A stretch of DNA of 64,000 bases from Armatimonadota bacterium (GCA_018268315.1 JAFDWU010000001.1:101280-165279); one strand, 5' to 3'. Shown: positions 49,083 to 58,745, numbered from the stretch's first letter. A program made the numbers and translations. The notes: generated by a model from the letters alone, not told the origin.

Positions 49083-50168
49083 CTATTGACGCCTCTTTGA
49101 CTTGATGGTTGCACCCGCCAATACAGACTTGCCCACGTAGGCGACGGCAATCTGGCCGGGTGTAACCGCGCGCACGGGCTTCTTGAAAACAAGTTTGGGT
49201 TCATCACCGGGATAGAGGGTGGCCGCCTGGGCATCCATGTTGTAGCGAATCTTTGCCAGTACGCTGACCGGTCCCTCAATTGGTTTGCCGGGCCAGTAAA
49301 GGTCGTCCAGCAAAACCTCGGTTGCCTTCAGGTCTTCGTCTGAGCCCACTACGACTTTGCCGGTGGCTGGCTGAAGGTCGATAACGTAGAGAGGCGTGCC
49401 TCCGCCAATCTTAATGCCACGGCGCTGGCCGATCGTGAATCCGGGGGCGCCCTCATGGCTTGCCAGTACCGTGCCGTCGCGGTCTACAATTTCTCCTTCC
49501 TGAAACATCTCGGGGCGAGCCTTTTTCAGGAACTCTTTGTAGCCTCCGGCTTCGCTAACGAAGCAGATCTCCTGAGAATCGGGCTTGTCGGCTACCGGAA
49601 GATTAAGGTCTCTGGCAAGTTGGCGCGTTTGCTCCTTATTGGGCAGCTCGCCCATTGGGAAGTGAAGCCATTTCATCTGCTCCTGACCGAGCATGTAGAG
49701 AACGTAGCTCTGATCCTTCTCGTTGCCCCTTGCTTTCATCAGGCGGTATTCGCCGGTGGCGTGGTTGCGCCTGATGCGCGCGTAATGGCCGGTAACCAGT
49801 TTGTCGCAACCCAGCTCCTTCATCTTTTCGAGCAGGATTTCAAACTTGACGTGGCGGTTGCATTGGACGCACGGGTTTGGCGTTCTGCCCGCCGCGTACT
49901 CATCGATGAAGTTCTCGATAACCGCCTGGCGAAACTCCTCCTGAAAATTCATTACGTAGTGAGGGATTCCCAGCAGGCGAGCCACCCGGCGAGCGTCTTC
50001 AACCGCGCCAAGCGAGCAGCATCCAGCATGGCGGGGATCAGTCTGGCTCTCCTGCCATATCTGCATGGTCAAGCCAATGACGTCGTAGCCCTTGCGGACC
50101 ATTAAAGCAGCGGCGGCACTGCTATCCACGCCGCCTGACATGGCGACTAGAACGGTTGGACGCTTCAC
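49083..50168 (-). CDS. mnmA: tRNA-specific 2-thiouridylase
   Basis: Adds sulfur to U34 of Lys/Glu/Gln tRNAs. It has 361 residues with the PP-loop [13 protein letters not shown] at the N-terminus and the catalytic cysteines in [14 protein letters not shown] (about residue 100) and [13 protein letters not shown] (about 200). [14 protein letters not shown] is family-typical. It starts at GTG one base after the VKOR-fusion stop and is therefore in the same operon. Confidence 0.95.
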   Translation of the reverse strand: MKRPTVLVAMSGGVDSSAAAALMVRKGYDVIGLTMQIWQESQTDPRHAGCCSLGAVEDARRVARLLGIPHYVMNFQEEFRQAVIENFIDEYAAGRTPNPCVQCNRHVKFEILLEKMKELGCDKLVTGHYARIRRNHATGEYRLMKARGNEKDQSYVLYMLGQEQMKWLHFPMGELPNKEQTRQLARDLNLPVADKPDSQEICFVSEAGGYKEFLKKARPEMFQEGEIVDRDGTVLASHEGAPGFTIGQRRGIKIGGGTPLYVIDLQPATGKVVVGSDEDLKATEVLLDDLYWPGKPIEGPVSVLAKIRYNMDAQAATLYPGDEPKLVFKKPVRAVTPGQIAVAYVGKSVLAGATIKSKRRQ

Positions 50169-50169
50169 C

Positions 50170-51312
50170 CTAGTTCTTTACGTCTAAGCCGAGGTATTTA
50201 ATGAAGTCGTCTTGCTGCATGGTCGCGACGAAATCCTTATATCCCACCGCCTTAGTCGGGAAACCGTCGGCAATGATAACCAGAGTTGGGGTTGAGTGAA
50301 TGCCAATCCTCTCGGCGAAGTCCATGTCGCGCTTCACGCGGAGGAAGGCGGGGTCGTTCTGGTAGTTTTCCACCCGCTGCTTCACTTCGCCCGGGTTCAG
50401 GCCGACGTCGGCGGCGTACTTGTAAAGCACATCCTCGGGCTGCCCTTCCTGGCTAACCGAGTAAATCGCTTTTACGTACTCCCAGAACTTGCCTTTCTCG
50501 GCTGCAATTTCCGAGATCATCGCTGCCTTGAGGGCGAGTTCGTGGCCCGCCAGTTTGAATAGCGGTTCGTGCCTAAAGACAAGCTTAAGGCTGCCGCCAA
50601 CGGTGGTTGTTTTATAAATGTCTGGAAAGTGGAGCCGGCAGGGCGGGCATGTGAGGTCGCCGAACAGCACGATCGTCGCCTTAGGGTTCTCAACTCCCTT
50701 CGTATGGGCTCCTTCCGGGACAAAATCGGTGTAAGGAACATTGTCGGGGTTGACAATAAGATGGGGGCGACCTAGGCTTTCGGTGTACATTTTCTCGCCC
50801 ATGATTCCACCAAGAGCAAGGATGCTCAGCACGACAACGAGGCCCAACCCAGACGACTGCTGCGGCTGGACTTCTTCCACCTTTTCGTTGAGCGATTGAA
50901 CCAGGAAACCGTATCCGATCAACGTAACGATCATCACTACGGCGCTGGAGATACACCACCAGCACTTTGCTTGGATGACGGTGAACGATACGTACTGCAG
51001 ATAAGCACTGAAAGCGGCGCCAAAGAGCGAAAGCCAGAAACCCAGTTGGATTAGTCGCTCGTTGTAGGGACGGCCCTTAAGAGTGCGGATGATTGCGAGG
51101 CCGGCTAGAACCAAATAGGTAAGGAGCCCGAAGTAGGCAACGGGAACGCCGAACAGGAATGAGTTGGCACTGGTAGTGACCTTATCGCAGCCGTGCTCCG
51201 CTCCACATGGCAACTGAAGATCGAAAAGGTGCGACAGGCTAAGGGTGCCAGCGATAAAGATGCCTATGAAGGCAAGAATCAGCAGCACTCGGTTCCACAA
51301 TAAAGCTTTCAC
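50170..51312 (-). CDS. VKOR-DsbA fusion (disulfide-forming oxidoreductase)
   Basis: A 380-residue membrane protein fusing a vitamin K epoxide reductase domain to a thioredoxin. The N-terminal four- or five-helix domain carries the loop cysteines CGAEHGC (about 33-39) and the CWWC active site (about residue 130). After another helix the DsbA-like domain has CPPC in [18 protein letters not shown] reoxidises its own thioredoxin with quinone, so the protein should form disulfides in the periplasm. The GTG at 51312 follows TATAAT by six bases; a longer frame reaching upstream adds sequence that is antisense to miaB. Confidence 0.9.
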   Translation of the reverse strand: MKALLWNRVLLILAFIGIFIAGTLSLSHLFDLQLPCGAEHGCDKVTTSANSFLFGVPVAYFGLLTYLVLAGLAIIRTLKGRPYNERLIQLGFWLSLFGAAFSAYLQYVSFTVIQAKCWWCISSAVVMIVTLIGYGFLVQSLNEKVEEVQPQQSSGLGLVVVLSILALGGIMGEKMYTESLGRPHLIVNPDNVPYTDFVPEGAHTKGVENPKATIVLFGDLTCPPCRLHFPDIYKTTTVGGSLKLVFRHEPLFKLAGHELALKAAMISEIAAEKGKFWEYVKAIYSVSQEGQPEDVLYKYAADVGLNPGEVKQRVENYQNDPAFLRVKRDMDFAERIGIHSTPTLVIIADGFPTKAVGYKDFVATMQQDDFIKYLGLDVKN

Positions 51313-51318
51313 TGTCAG

Positions 51319-51340
51319 ATTATAGTCTCCTGGGTATCCT
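51319..51340. promoter_or_regulatory. Divergent -10 elements, VKOR-DsbA / miaB
   Basis: TATAAT on the minus strand (51324-51319) is 6 bases from the VKOR GTG. GGTATCCT on the plus strand (51333-51340) is 48 bases before the miaB ATG. Confidence 0.55.
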
Positions 51341-51388
51341 AGTCTGGCTCCGCAAGAAACGGGCCACCAGGTTGGTGAACGCTCAACA

Positions 51389-52780
51389 ATGGCCTTAGAT
51401 TCCCAAATTGCTCCGAATAATTTGCAGTTTTTGGCCGAGAGGCCAAGACCGCAACGCGGAACGTACTTTGTCCAGACGTGGGGTTGCCAGATGAACGAAG
51501 AGGATAGCGAGCAGCTCTGCGCATCCCTTGAGCAAATCGGCTTCACGCCGGCGACCACCATTCAAGAAGCGCAGGTGGTGCTGCTGAACACATGCAGCGT
51601 TCGCAAGAAGCCAGAGGACAAGGCATTTTCCCTGCTTGGCTTCTTGGAAAAACAGAAGAAGGCGCGTCCCGACATGGTCATCGGTGTCTGCGGGTGCATG
51701 GCGCAAATTCGATGCGACGACATTAAGCGGCGAGCGCCCCATGTTGATTTCGTGCTTGGCACCGGCCAGATAACGCAGGCTTCCTCGCTCGTTGAAGAAG
51801 CGCTAGTGGCGCGAAAATTCCGAAGCCGACTGGATTTACCGGAGAGGAAAGGCGCGGTGGTTGAGGATATTCCACAGCGGCACATTAGGCGAACCCCCAA
51901 GCTGAAGGCGTTCGTGCCCATCCAGTACGGCTGCGACAAGTTCTGCACGTTCTGCATCGTGCCCACCACGCGGGGCCGAGAGCGCAGCCGCCCCACCGAG
52001 GACATTCTCGAAGAGATAAGGGGGCTGGCGGGCCAGGGTACGAAGGAAGTAACGCTTCTTGGACAAACCGTAAACAGCTACGGCAAGAACTTAGCCGAGG
52101 GGCGAGTGCCGTTCAGCGATCTTCTTTGGCAGATTTCGGAGATTGAGGGGATTGAGCGGATTCGATACACCTCGCCATATCCGCGCGATTTCAAGAGCGA
52201 CCTGATCGACACGATTCGGGATTGCCCAAAGGTAATGGAGCACGTTCACATGCCGTTGCAATCCGGCGACGACGAGATGCTGAAGGCGATGAAGCGGCAG
52301 TACAGCGTTGCAAGCTTCCGTGAAATCGTGGCCGAGCTGAGGGAGAAGATTCCGGGCGTGGGAATCACCACCGATATCATCGTCGGCTTTCCCGGCGAGA
52401 CCGACGAGCAGTTCGAGAACACCCTTGCAACCGTGGAGCAGGTGGGCTTTGACGGCGCATACATGTTCATCTATTCCCCCCGGCCGGGTACGCCCGCTGC
52501 CACTATGCCTCAGCTTGGCTACGATTTGAAGCTTGGCCGCCTAGAGCGACTAACAGAGTTGCAGAACCGGATTAGCCGGGAGCGGAATGCGGCCCAAATT
52601 GGCCAAACCTTTGAAGTGTTAATCGAGGGTCACTCGCCCCGTGAGAAGGAATTGCTGATGGGATACAGCCGAGAATTTCGGCAAATCAGGTTCCCTGGAT
52701 CGACCGAGCGCGTGGGGCGGATCGCCAAAGTAAGAGTCACGCAGGCTCATCAGTGGGGCCTGAGCGGCGAGCTCCTCTAG
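51389..52780 (+). CDS. miaB: tRNA-2-methylthio-N6-dimethylallyladenosine synthase
   Basis: A radical-SAM methylthiotransferase acting on A37 of tRNAs that read U-starting codons. It has 463 residues: an N-terminal domain with auxiliary cluster cysteines in GCQMNEEDSE, LLNTCSVRKK and CGCMAQ; the radical SAM motif CDKFCTFCIVPTTRG (about residue 175); and a C-terminal TRAM domain. Motifs fit MiaB better than RimO or MtaB (GRERSRP follows the SAM motif). Its promoter gives a leader of about 40 bases. Confidence 0.93.
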   Translation: MALDSQIAPNNLQFLAERPRPQRGTYFVQTWGCQMNEEDSEQLCASLEQIGFTPATTIQEAQVVLLNTCSVRKKPEDKAFSLLGFLEKQKKARPDMVIGVCGCMAQIRCDDIKRRAPHVDFVLGTGQITQASSLVEEALVARKFRSRLDLPERKGAVVEDIPQRHIRRTPKLKAFVPIQYGCDKFCTFCIVPTTRGRERSRPTEDILEEIRGLAGQGTKEVTLLGQTVNSYGKNLAEGRVPFSDLLWQISEIEGIERIRYTSPYPRDFKSDLIDTIRDCPKVMEHVHMPLQSGDDEMLKAMKRQYSVASFREIVAELREKIPGVGITTDIIVGFPGETDEQFENTLATVEQVGFDGAYMFIYSPRPGTPAATMPQLGYDLKLGRLERLTELQNRISRERNAAQIGQTFEVLIEGHSPREKELLMGYSREFRQIRFPGSTERVGRIAKVRVTQAHQWGLSGELL

Positions 52781-52781
52781 G

Positions 52782-52787
52782 TACACT
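52782..52787 (+). promoter_or_regulatory. -10 element of ppa
   Basis: GGTACACT right after the miaB stop; TACACT is 7 bases before the ATG at 52795. Confidence 0.55.
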
Positions 52788-52794
52788 TGAGTCT

Positions 52795-53301
52795 ATGGGC
52801 GTTCGTGACGTAAAGATTGGCGACAAGTTTCCACAGATCATCAACACCGTCATCGAGATCCCGCGATACAGCACAAACAAGTACGAGTGGGATGAAGAGT
52901 CGGACATGTTCAAGCTGGACCGAGTGCTCTACTCGCCACTGTTCTATCCATTCGATTACGGCTTTGTGCCTCAGACCCTTTACCTAGATGGCGACGCACT
53001 CGATGTGATCGTCCTTTGCAGCCATCCCACCTTCCCAGGGTGCATCGTCGAGGCGAAGCCGATTGGCGTGCTCGAAATGAGAGACGAGAAGGGGCCAGAT
53101 GAGAAGATTCTGTGCGTGGCAACTCGCGACCCACGATACGGCTACCGCGACAGCATCGAAACCGTGAACCCCCATACGCTTAAAGAGTTGCGGCACTTCT
53201 TCGAGGTCTACAAAGAACTTGAGGACAAGGCGGTTGACGTTATCGGCTGGAAAGGCGTTGATCTTGCGCTTGAGCTTGTGACGAAATACCGGGTTTCGTA
53301 A
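52795..53301 (+). CDS. ppa: Inorganic pyrophosphatase
   Basis: A family I pyrophosphatase of 168 residues. The active-site signature DGDALDVIVL has the metal-binding aspartates, with EIPRYSTNKYEWD near the N-terminus and KAVDVIGWKG near the C-terminus. The ATG at 52795 is set by the -10 element seven bases upstream; an ATG at 52753 inside miaB would add a non-conserved extension. Length fits bacterial Ppa. Confidence 0.95.
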   Translation: MGVRDVKIGDKFPQIINTVIEIPRYSTNKYEWDEESDMFKLDRVLYSPLFYPFDYGFVPQTLYLDGDALDVIVLCSHPTFPGCIVEAKPIGVLEMRDEKGPDEKILCVATRDPRYGYRDSIETVNPHTLKELRHFFEVYKELEDKAVDVIGWKGVDLALELVTKYRVS

Positions 53302-53330
53302 CTCGTCGTAGTGCGGGCAAACTCGTTAGG

Positions 53331-53336
53331 TATCCT
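53331..53336 (+). promoter_or_regulatory. -10 element of marR-type gene
   Basis: GGTATCCT with TATCCT 8 bases before the GTG at 53345. Confidence 0.5.
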
Positions 53337-53344
53337 TACTTTCC

Positions 53345-53788
53345 GTGGCCCTATCTCGCGATGCCCTCACGTCTCAGGTTGCAATCCTCCAGGAACTCAT
53401 CATGGAGTGCCTGGACTCAACCTTGTCCGAACTGGGGCTGACTCAAAGCACTTTTGATCTTCTTAGCGCCATCAATGCAGCTGGCGAAAACGCATCTCAG
53501 GCGGACGTAGCGCGCAGATTGAGCATAACACCGCCATCTTTAAGTGAAAGCGTTCGAAATGCCGTCAAGCTTGGGCTGATAGAGCAAATACCATCCTCTA
53601 TCGACGCTCGGGTGAAAGTAATTCGATTGACATTTTTAGGAAAAGAGAAACTTGAGAGGGTCGTGCACTCTCTAAATAAGATCGAGGAAAAGTGCGTCAA
53701 CGGGGTGAACCAACTTGACCTGCGGGTTGCAACCAAGGTGCTAAGGCAAGCAACAAACAACCTGTCAAACTTTTTGGCGACAAGCTAG
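53345..53788 (+). CDS. MarR-family regulator
   Basis: A 147-residue winged-helix protein. The recognition region reads ASQADVARRLSITPPSLSES (about residues 52-70), followed by the wing IPSSIDARVKVIRLT. Helices on both sides form the dimer interface. The ligand and target are unknown, as no transporter or enzyme stands directly beside it. It starts at GTG without a ribosome binding site. The 89-base gap downstream holds no clear terminator. Confidence 0.85.
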   Translation: MALSRDALTSQVAILQELIMECLDSTLSELGLTQSTFDLLSAINAAGENASQADVARRLSITPPSLSESVRNAVKLGLIEQIPSSIDARVKVIRLTFLGKEKLERVVHSLNKIEEKCVNGVNQLDLRVATKVLRQATNNLSNFLATS

Positions 53789-53877
53789 TTATATCCACAG
53801 GGGAACTTTCCCAGTGAAATGGCGCTCCAACAATTGGATTCGCAATTAAAACAGGAGTAAAGTTAAATTAGGAGCTA

Positions 53878-54447
53878 ATGAAACCGCTAGAGCAGAGAGC
53901 TGATGTAGCCTACATGCAAGCGCTTAATTGCGTGAGCTACAGAATGCCGCGCCAAGGTCCCTTCCGACCCGCCGGTTACCTTCTCGCTCTTGCCCTACGC
54001 TACGGACTTGTCGGCGCCGCCGCCACCCAGCACTTGCTCCTTTCCGCAGATGCCGACGAAGAGAATGGCGTCTTCTCAATCGCCCAAGGCTGGCCAGAAG
54101 CCGTTGAAGAGCACATCCGCCAATTCATCGCCGAGCAGCTTCCATTCCAGGCAAGCGCATCAGTTCCCCCGCTCATCGGTCAGCTGGCTTACCAGCCGGT
54201 TGGCGTAGCGCTCCGCCTTTACCGACATTTTTGCCCACTTGACCGCTGTCTTGAAGCCGCCGCAGAGCAGTTTGCGATTGATCACAAGCGGGTTCTGCTT
54301 CAGGGCGTTCCCTTCTTCCAACGCCCGCGCGTGATGCGCGCATTCCGCCAGGTCACCGCCGATTCCGTGCGCTACGCGCTCAACTTCTTTGACCGCCGGC
54401 AATACGAAATTGAAGAAGTATCAGCAATTGCGCTGATCGGTGAATAA
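53878..54447 (+). CDS. Unknown protein, 189 residues
   Basis: I do not recognise this protein. It is soluble, mixed alpha/beta, and rich in aromatic and arginine residues in the C-terminal half (RLYRHFCPLDRCLEAAAEQF, then FFDRRQYEIEEV). It has four cysteines spread through the chain and no signal peptide. TTAGGAG lies 4-9 bases before the ATG, so initiation is Shine-Dalgarno type, unlike the leaderless neighbours. Only 42 bases separate it from the next gene, suggesting one transcript. Confidence 0.6.
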   Translation: MKPLEQRADVAYMQALNCVSYRMPRQGPFRPAGYLLALALRYGLVGAAATQHLLLSADADEENGVFSIAQGWPEAVEEHIRQFIAEQLPFQASASVPPLIGQLAYQPVGVALRLYRHFCPLDRCLEAAAEQFAIDHKRVLLQGVPFFQRPRVMRAFRQVTADSVRYALNFFDRRQYEIEEVSAIALIGE

Positions 54448-54489
54448 TTACCCGCGCCTGCAACGTCCTTGGCTTCAAAGGAGCCAGCC

Positions 54490-54858
54490 ATGTTGCGCAT
54501 TGTAGGCGTTCAGCGAAGTAACAACCCTTCTGATGAATTCGTGGTTTTACAAAACCACGGCACTTTGCGAATGCAATTGCGCGGGCACCTCGTGATCGCC
54601 GAAGCAGCGTTTGCCAACGTCGATCTCGACACGGCTTCCCATCTGTTTACGGATGACGCTTTGGTTCCCGCTGGCATGTACGTTGCGCTGCTCTCGGGTT
54701 ATGGCGCTGCGCGGTGGACCCAGACCAAGGACATGCAGATGGTCTACTACACCTACATGAATCGGGACAAATCAGTGTGGGAGCGCTTCCCGGGCGCGCT
54801 GCATTTGCTCAACGTGCAGCACACCTACCAGGAACGCGAAGCGCTCCTGCTAAGATAG
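54490..54858 (+). CDS. Unknown protein, possible lamin-tail-like fold
   Basis: A 122-residue protein. The N-terminus MLRIVGVQRSNNPSDEFVVL followed by QNHGTLRMQLRGHLVI recalls the first strands of lamin-tail (LTD) domains, where DE(F/Y)V.L.N is typical. The remainder (GYGAARWTQTKDMQMVYYTY) does not match anything I know. The ATG at 54490 follows AAAGGAG; a TTG seven codons earlier lacks one. It converges with the unknown secreted protein gene directly (stops adjacent). Confidence 0.55.
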   Translation: MLRIVGVQRSNNPSDEFVVLQNHGTLRMQLRGHLVIAEAAFANVDLDTASHLFTDDALVPAGMYVALLSGYGAARWTQTKDMQMVYYTYMNRDKSVWERFPGALHLLNVQHTYQEREALLLR

Positions 54859-55377
54859 CTACTCGCCGTGTAGGTACGGGCTGAATTCCTGGCTCGGAAC
54901 GTGGGTGATCTCAGCAATCCGCCCGAGGAACATTCCTACCGCATCGCCAAACTGCTTGGCGGTTAGCAAGCCGTTCTTGCTGCAGACAATCGGGCCAACT
55001 TTCGCAAGGCAGCCGTAGGAAACCAACAGGCGGGCATCTTCCCTTGCCTTCGCGCTTTTCAGCGTCCACTTTCGCTCTTCGAATTCCAGAGGCAGAGGCT
55101 TGAACTCAAACTTCGGTCTTGCGTATTCGAAAATTGCCCGGAACTCGCTGGCAGCTTGCTCTGCCGTAAGGTTGCTTCCCGTTAGTTTCGGAAGGTTCGG
55201 CTCAGGGAGCTTCAGGACGTGATGCAGGGCGTCGGTGACCATTCGAAAGACATGCGAGCTATCGGCAACGGAGACAGGCGCGTTTGAGGCAGCTGCCGGC
55301 TTCGCTTTAACCTTGGCGGGCGGCGAATCCTGCAAGGGCGAGTTGAGAACAATTAAGGCGAGTAGGACTGGGCTCAT
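54859..55377 (-). CDS. Unknown secreted protein downstream of mreB
   Basis: A 172-residue protein with a short hydrophobic N-terminus (MSPVLLALIVLNS) that may be a signal peptide, an Ala/Pro/Lys linker (about 20-35), and a mostly helical domain with two cysteines (YGCLAKVGPIVCSK). No family recognised. It overlaps the mreB stop by four bases, so it is translated with murA and mreB and may serve cell shape or wall synthesis. Confidence 0.6.
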   Translation of the reverse strand: MSPVLLALIVLNSPLQDSPPAKVKAKPAAASNAPVSVADSSHVFRMVTDALHHVLKLPEPNLPKLTGSNLTAEQAASEFRAIFEYARPKFEFKPLPLEFEERKWTLKSAKAREDARLLVSYGCLAKVGPIVCSKNGLLTAKQFGDAVGMFLGRIAEITHVPSQEFSPYLHGE

Positions 55378-56387
55378 ATGGTTGTAACAGCGCCGCTTTG
55401 CCGGATGGCGTCGATCTCCTCAAGCGCGCGGCCGGTGCCAATAGCCACGCAATTCAGGGCGTTATCTGCGACGCGAACCGGGATATCGGTTACGTTTTGA
55501 AGTAGACGATCCAGCCCGCGCAAGAGTGCGCCTCCACCCGTTAAGGTGATGCCTCTTTCAATGACATCGCTCGCCAGTTCAGGCGGTGTTTCCTCAAGCA
55601 CGGAGCACAGCTTCTCGGCGATTAGCCGGATCGGTTCGCTGAGGGCAACCCTCACCTCGTCGCTGGTTACCTCCACGCTCTTAGGTAAGCCGGCGACCAG
55701 GTCACGTCCGCGGATCTCCATCTTAAGCTCTTGCGGCAGATCGTACGCCGAACCGATTTTGATCTTAATTTCCTCAGCGGTCGGCTCGCCGATCATCAAA
55801 TTGTAGGCATTGCGGATGTGGCGGACAATCGCCTCATCCATCTTGTTGCCGCCAACGCGCAAGCTTTGCGAGATGACGATGCCGCCAAGCGAAATCACCG
55901 CGATGTCGGTGGTACCTCCGCCGATATCGACCACCATGTTGCCGCCCGGCGTGGAGATTGGCAGGCCCGCGCCAATCGCAGCGGCCATCGGCTCCTCAAT
56001 CGTCATTGCCTGACCTGCGCCTGCCTCAAGCGCAGCCAGAATAACGGCGCGGCGTTCAACGTTGGTGACGCCGCTAGGGACACAAATCAGCGCAGTTGGC
56101 TTGAAGAACCGCGGTTTGCCGCAAACCTTGTCGAAGATGTAGCTCATCATCTTCAAGGTCGTGGTGTAGTCGGCGATTACGCCGTCCTTAAGCGGGCGCA
56201 CGGCGGTGATGTTGCCGGGGGTTCTGCCCAGCATCTCTCGAGCCTCGTTGCCGACCGCCAGCACATGGCCAGTCTTGCTGTTGATGGCAACTACGGTGGG
56301 CTCATTAAGCACAACACCCTTGCCTTTTTTGAAGACAAGGATGTTTGCGGTGCCAAGATCAATGCCTATTTCAGGTGCGAATTTCAA
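55374..56387 (-). CDS. mreB: Rod shape-determining protein MreB
   Basis: Bacterial actin homologue, 337 residues. Phosphate 1 motif EIGIDLGTANILVF, phosphate 2 motif MVVDIGGGTTDIAVISLGG, and the adenosine motif GITLTGGGALLRGLD are all present. It directs lateral wall synthesis in rod-shaped cells. It is coupled by four-base overlaps to murA upstream and the unknown secreted protein downstream; mreC and mreD do not follow. Confidence 0.96.
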   Translation of the reverse strand: MKFAPEIGIDLGTANILVFKKGKGVVLNEPTVVAINSKTGHVLAVGNEAREMLGRTPGNITAVRPLKDGVIADYTTTLKMMSYIFDKVCGKPRFFKPTALICVPSGVTNVERRAVILAALEAGAGQAMTIEEPMAAAIGAGLPISTPGGNMVVDIGGGTTDIAVISLGGIVISQSLRVGGNKMDEAIVRHIRNAYNLMIGEPTAEEIKIKIGSAYDLPQELKMEIRGRDLVAGLPKSVEVTSDEVRVALSEPIRLIAEKLCSVLEETPPELASDVIERGITLTGGGALLRGLDRLLQNVTDIPVRVADNALNCVAIGTGRALEEIDAIRQSGAVTTI

Positions 56388-57670
56388 GTCTCAGAGCCTT
56401 GTTCTTCTTTCGCGCCGTCTTCAACCACTCGCTCGAAGTCAGCGCCCAAGGCGCGGAAAGCTCCCTCGATATCTTCGTAACCTCGGTCGATGAAATGAAT
56501 TCCCTTCACCGTTGTTTCGCCCGTCGCAGCAAGGCCGGCTACGCAAAGCGCAGCGCCTGCGCGAAGGTCGCTTGCAACCACGCTCGCGCCTTGCAGTTCC
56601 TCTACGCCGTTGATGATGGCGCAGCGGCCCTCTACGGCGATATCAGCTCCCATGCGGTTGAGCTGTTGGACGTGGCCGATACGGCTTTCGTAAATGGTTT
56701 CTTCGATGACGCTGGTGCCCAAAGCCGTCGTTAGCAACGCAGCCATTGGCTGCTGCACGTCGGTCGGGAAACCGGGATAGGGCATCGTCTTCACCTTGAT
56801 ACTGTTTAGGCGCTCGCCGGCATGGACGGTGATGGCGTCGTTCTCTTCGGTGAACTCAACTCCCGCCTCGCGCATTTTGCTGATGAGGGCAGCCTGCTGC
56901 TCGGGAAGAACTCCACGAACAGTGACGTTGCCGCGCGTCATCGCACCCGCGATGAGGAAGGTGCCCGCCTGGAGGCGGTCGCTGGGAATCGAGTATTGGG
57001 TCGGGGTCAGAGCCTCGCGCCCATGAATCGTCACGGTTGAGGTGCCGGCCCCTTCCACGCGCGCACCCATCTGGTTCAGGAAGTCGGCCAAATAGGTGAC
57101 TTCCGGCTCGATAGCCGCGTTGTAGATGATGGTGTGCCCCTCGGCCAAAGTGGCGGTGGCCATAAGGTGCTGGGTTGCCCCTGCGCTGGGAAAGTCGAGA
57201 TAGATCTCCGCGCCCTTCAGCCGGTCGCAGCGAGCGTGATAGATTCCGCCTTCGAGGTACACCTCCGCGCCAAGGCGCACGAGGCCCTTGACGTGGAAAT
57301 CAACCGGACGTGCGCCAATCTGGCAGCCGCCAGGCGCAGGAATCCGGACCTCTTTGGTGCGGGCAAGGAGCGGGCCAAGCAGATAGAACGAAGTGCGAAT
57401 CTTGCGCACAGCATCCTCATCGGCTTCGCCCTGCTGGATATCGGTGGAATCGATGATCATCGACCCCTCCCGCCAGGTAACTTTCGCGCCGAATTTCTCG
57501 AGCAGGTTCGCTTTGACGCGAACATCCGATAGGTTCGGAACGTTGTGGAGCATTGTTACGCCATCGCCGAGGATGACGGAAGACAATATGGCGAGCGCAG
57601 TGTTCTTACTGCCGGCGACGTTAATTTCCCCGCTTAGCGGTTTGCCGCCCTTAATACGAAAATGACTCAT
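56384..57670 (-). CDS. murA: UDP-N-acetylglucosamine 1-carboxyvinyltransferase
   Basis: First committed step of peptidoglycan precursor synthesis: transfers enolpyruvate from PEP to UDP-GlcNAc. The 428-residue protein starts MSHFRIKGGKPLSGEINVAG, with K22 in GSKNTAL and the catalytic, fosfomycin-target cysteine C116 in PGGCQIGARP. RPLD-type and DRGYEDIEGAFRALGA regions close the protein. The ATG at 57670 follows GGAGG; an earlier TTG or ATG at 57706 has none. It is coupled to mreB by a four-base overlap. Confidence 0.95.
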   Translation of the reverse strand: MSHFRIKGGKPLSGEINVAGSKNTALAILSSVILGDGVTMLHNVPNLSDVRVKANLLEKFGAKVTWREGSMIIDSTDIQQGEADEDAVRKIRTSFYLLGPLLARTKEVRIPAPGGCQIGARPVDFHVKGLVRLGAEVYLEGGIYHARCDRLKGAEIYLDFPSAGATQHLMATATLAEGHTIIYNAAIEPEVTYLADFLNQMGARVEGAGTSTVTIHGREALTPTQYSIPSDRLQAGTFLIAGAMTRGNVTVRGVLPEQQAALISKMREAGVEFTEENDAITVHAGERLNSIKVKTMPYPGFPTDVQQPMAALLTTALGTSVIEETIYESRIGHVQQLNRMGADIAVEGRCAIINGVEELQGASVVASDLRAGAALCVAGLAATGETTVKGIHFIDRGYEDIEGAFRALGADFERVVEDGAKEEQGSET

Positions 57671-57886
57671 GCTGAACCTCCATCCGTGGTTGGTTGAGCT
57701 GATCACCAGTCGACTTTTTTTCTGGCCTCAATTCCCACTCGTTATACCCGTTGGACGCTTGGTTCTATCGAACCGATTCCGCGTTCTTACTAACACCATT
57801 GCAATTCCTTGAATCTGCGTCACATTTTCGCCAGTTTCTGACAACTACTCCTAATCATCGCCGCGATGCGGCACGGAGGAAATTTG

Positions 57887-58730
57887 ATGAAGACAACGAT
57901 GCGCCTTTTGAGCGGCGCGCTACTTTTGGCAAGCGCGGCAATTGCCGCCGCCAATGTTGGCCCCACCAGTGTCCTTTACGCGGTGGAGCTTGAAGAGAAC
58001 TACGATCCAGCAACTGGAACTTACACCAGCGGCCTTGATCGAATTCAAGGCGGTGCGATCTTAAGCAATACGAACACCGGCAATCCTATCGACTCAGCGA
58101 ATCGCGGTGGCTGGCGATGTGCGCACAATGGGCGTCGTTAGCCAATCCGGTTATGAAAAAGGTAGCCAGTTCGACCTCGCCGGGAATGTCACCAACCAAA
58201 ACGCATATGCCAATACCACGCAAGGTGCTTACTACGATGGCACGTCCGATGGCCGCTACAACTACGGCGTGGACTATGTAACCGGCCAAGTAACCCAATT
58301 TGACCGAAACTGGTCCAATTCGTCGGCTCTATTTCAGTTGAACGCTTTTCAAACGTACCCGTGGATCACCATGAACGCGGCAGACGGAAGCTTCTGGCTG
58401 GGCAATTACACCACAGGTGGCATCGAGCATTATTCTCATGCCGGCGGTTTTCTTGGTTCATTCAACACTGGCCTTGGGCAATACAATATGACGGGGCTTG
58501 CGTTCGACTCGGCCGATGGGACTCTCTGGATGAGTTCGTTCAATAACGCCAACACGCTCTATCAATTCGACCAGGCTGGCAACTTCCTGCAATCGGATGT
58601 CTACACGAATACTCGCGCGTGGTACGGCATGGAGTTCGACGCGGGCAACTCCGCGGTTCCTGAGCCTGCTTCCCTCACCGCGCTGGGGCTCGGCGCAGTG
58701 GGCTTGTTGCGACGCCGAAATCGTAAGTAG
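57887..58730 (+). pseudogene. PEP-CTERM-type secreted protein gene with a frameshift
   Basis: The gene starts well: GGAGG at 57875-57879, ATG at 57887, and a signal peptide (MRLLSGALLLASAAIAAA). The frame then follows its paralog at 60719-61573 up to DRIQGGAILS, but near 58100 one extra base shifts it to a stop at 58141. The rest (IAVAGDVRTMGVVSQ to the VPEPASLTALGLG tail and RRRNRK) continues in the next frame to 58730. Removing one A from GCGAATCGCG restores DSAIAVAGDV, which matches DESAIAVSGDV in the paralog. It may be a mutation, phase-variable site or sequencing error. Confidence 0.82.
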
Positions 58731-58745
58731 GCATTCTCGAGTCTA

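Noticed and set aside
50170-51561. Longer form of the VKOR-DsbA gene starting at 51561
   Set aside because: The extra 83 codons are antisense to miaB, carry no conserved sequence, and precede the TATAAT that sits six bases before the GTG at 51312.
58080-58120. Programmed ribosomal frameshift in the PEP-CTERM gene
   Set aside because: There is no slippery heptamer, no downstream pseudoknot and no internal Shine-Dalgarno at the right distance; a simple one-base insertion explains the data.
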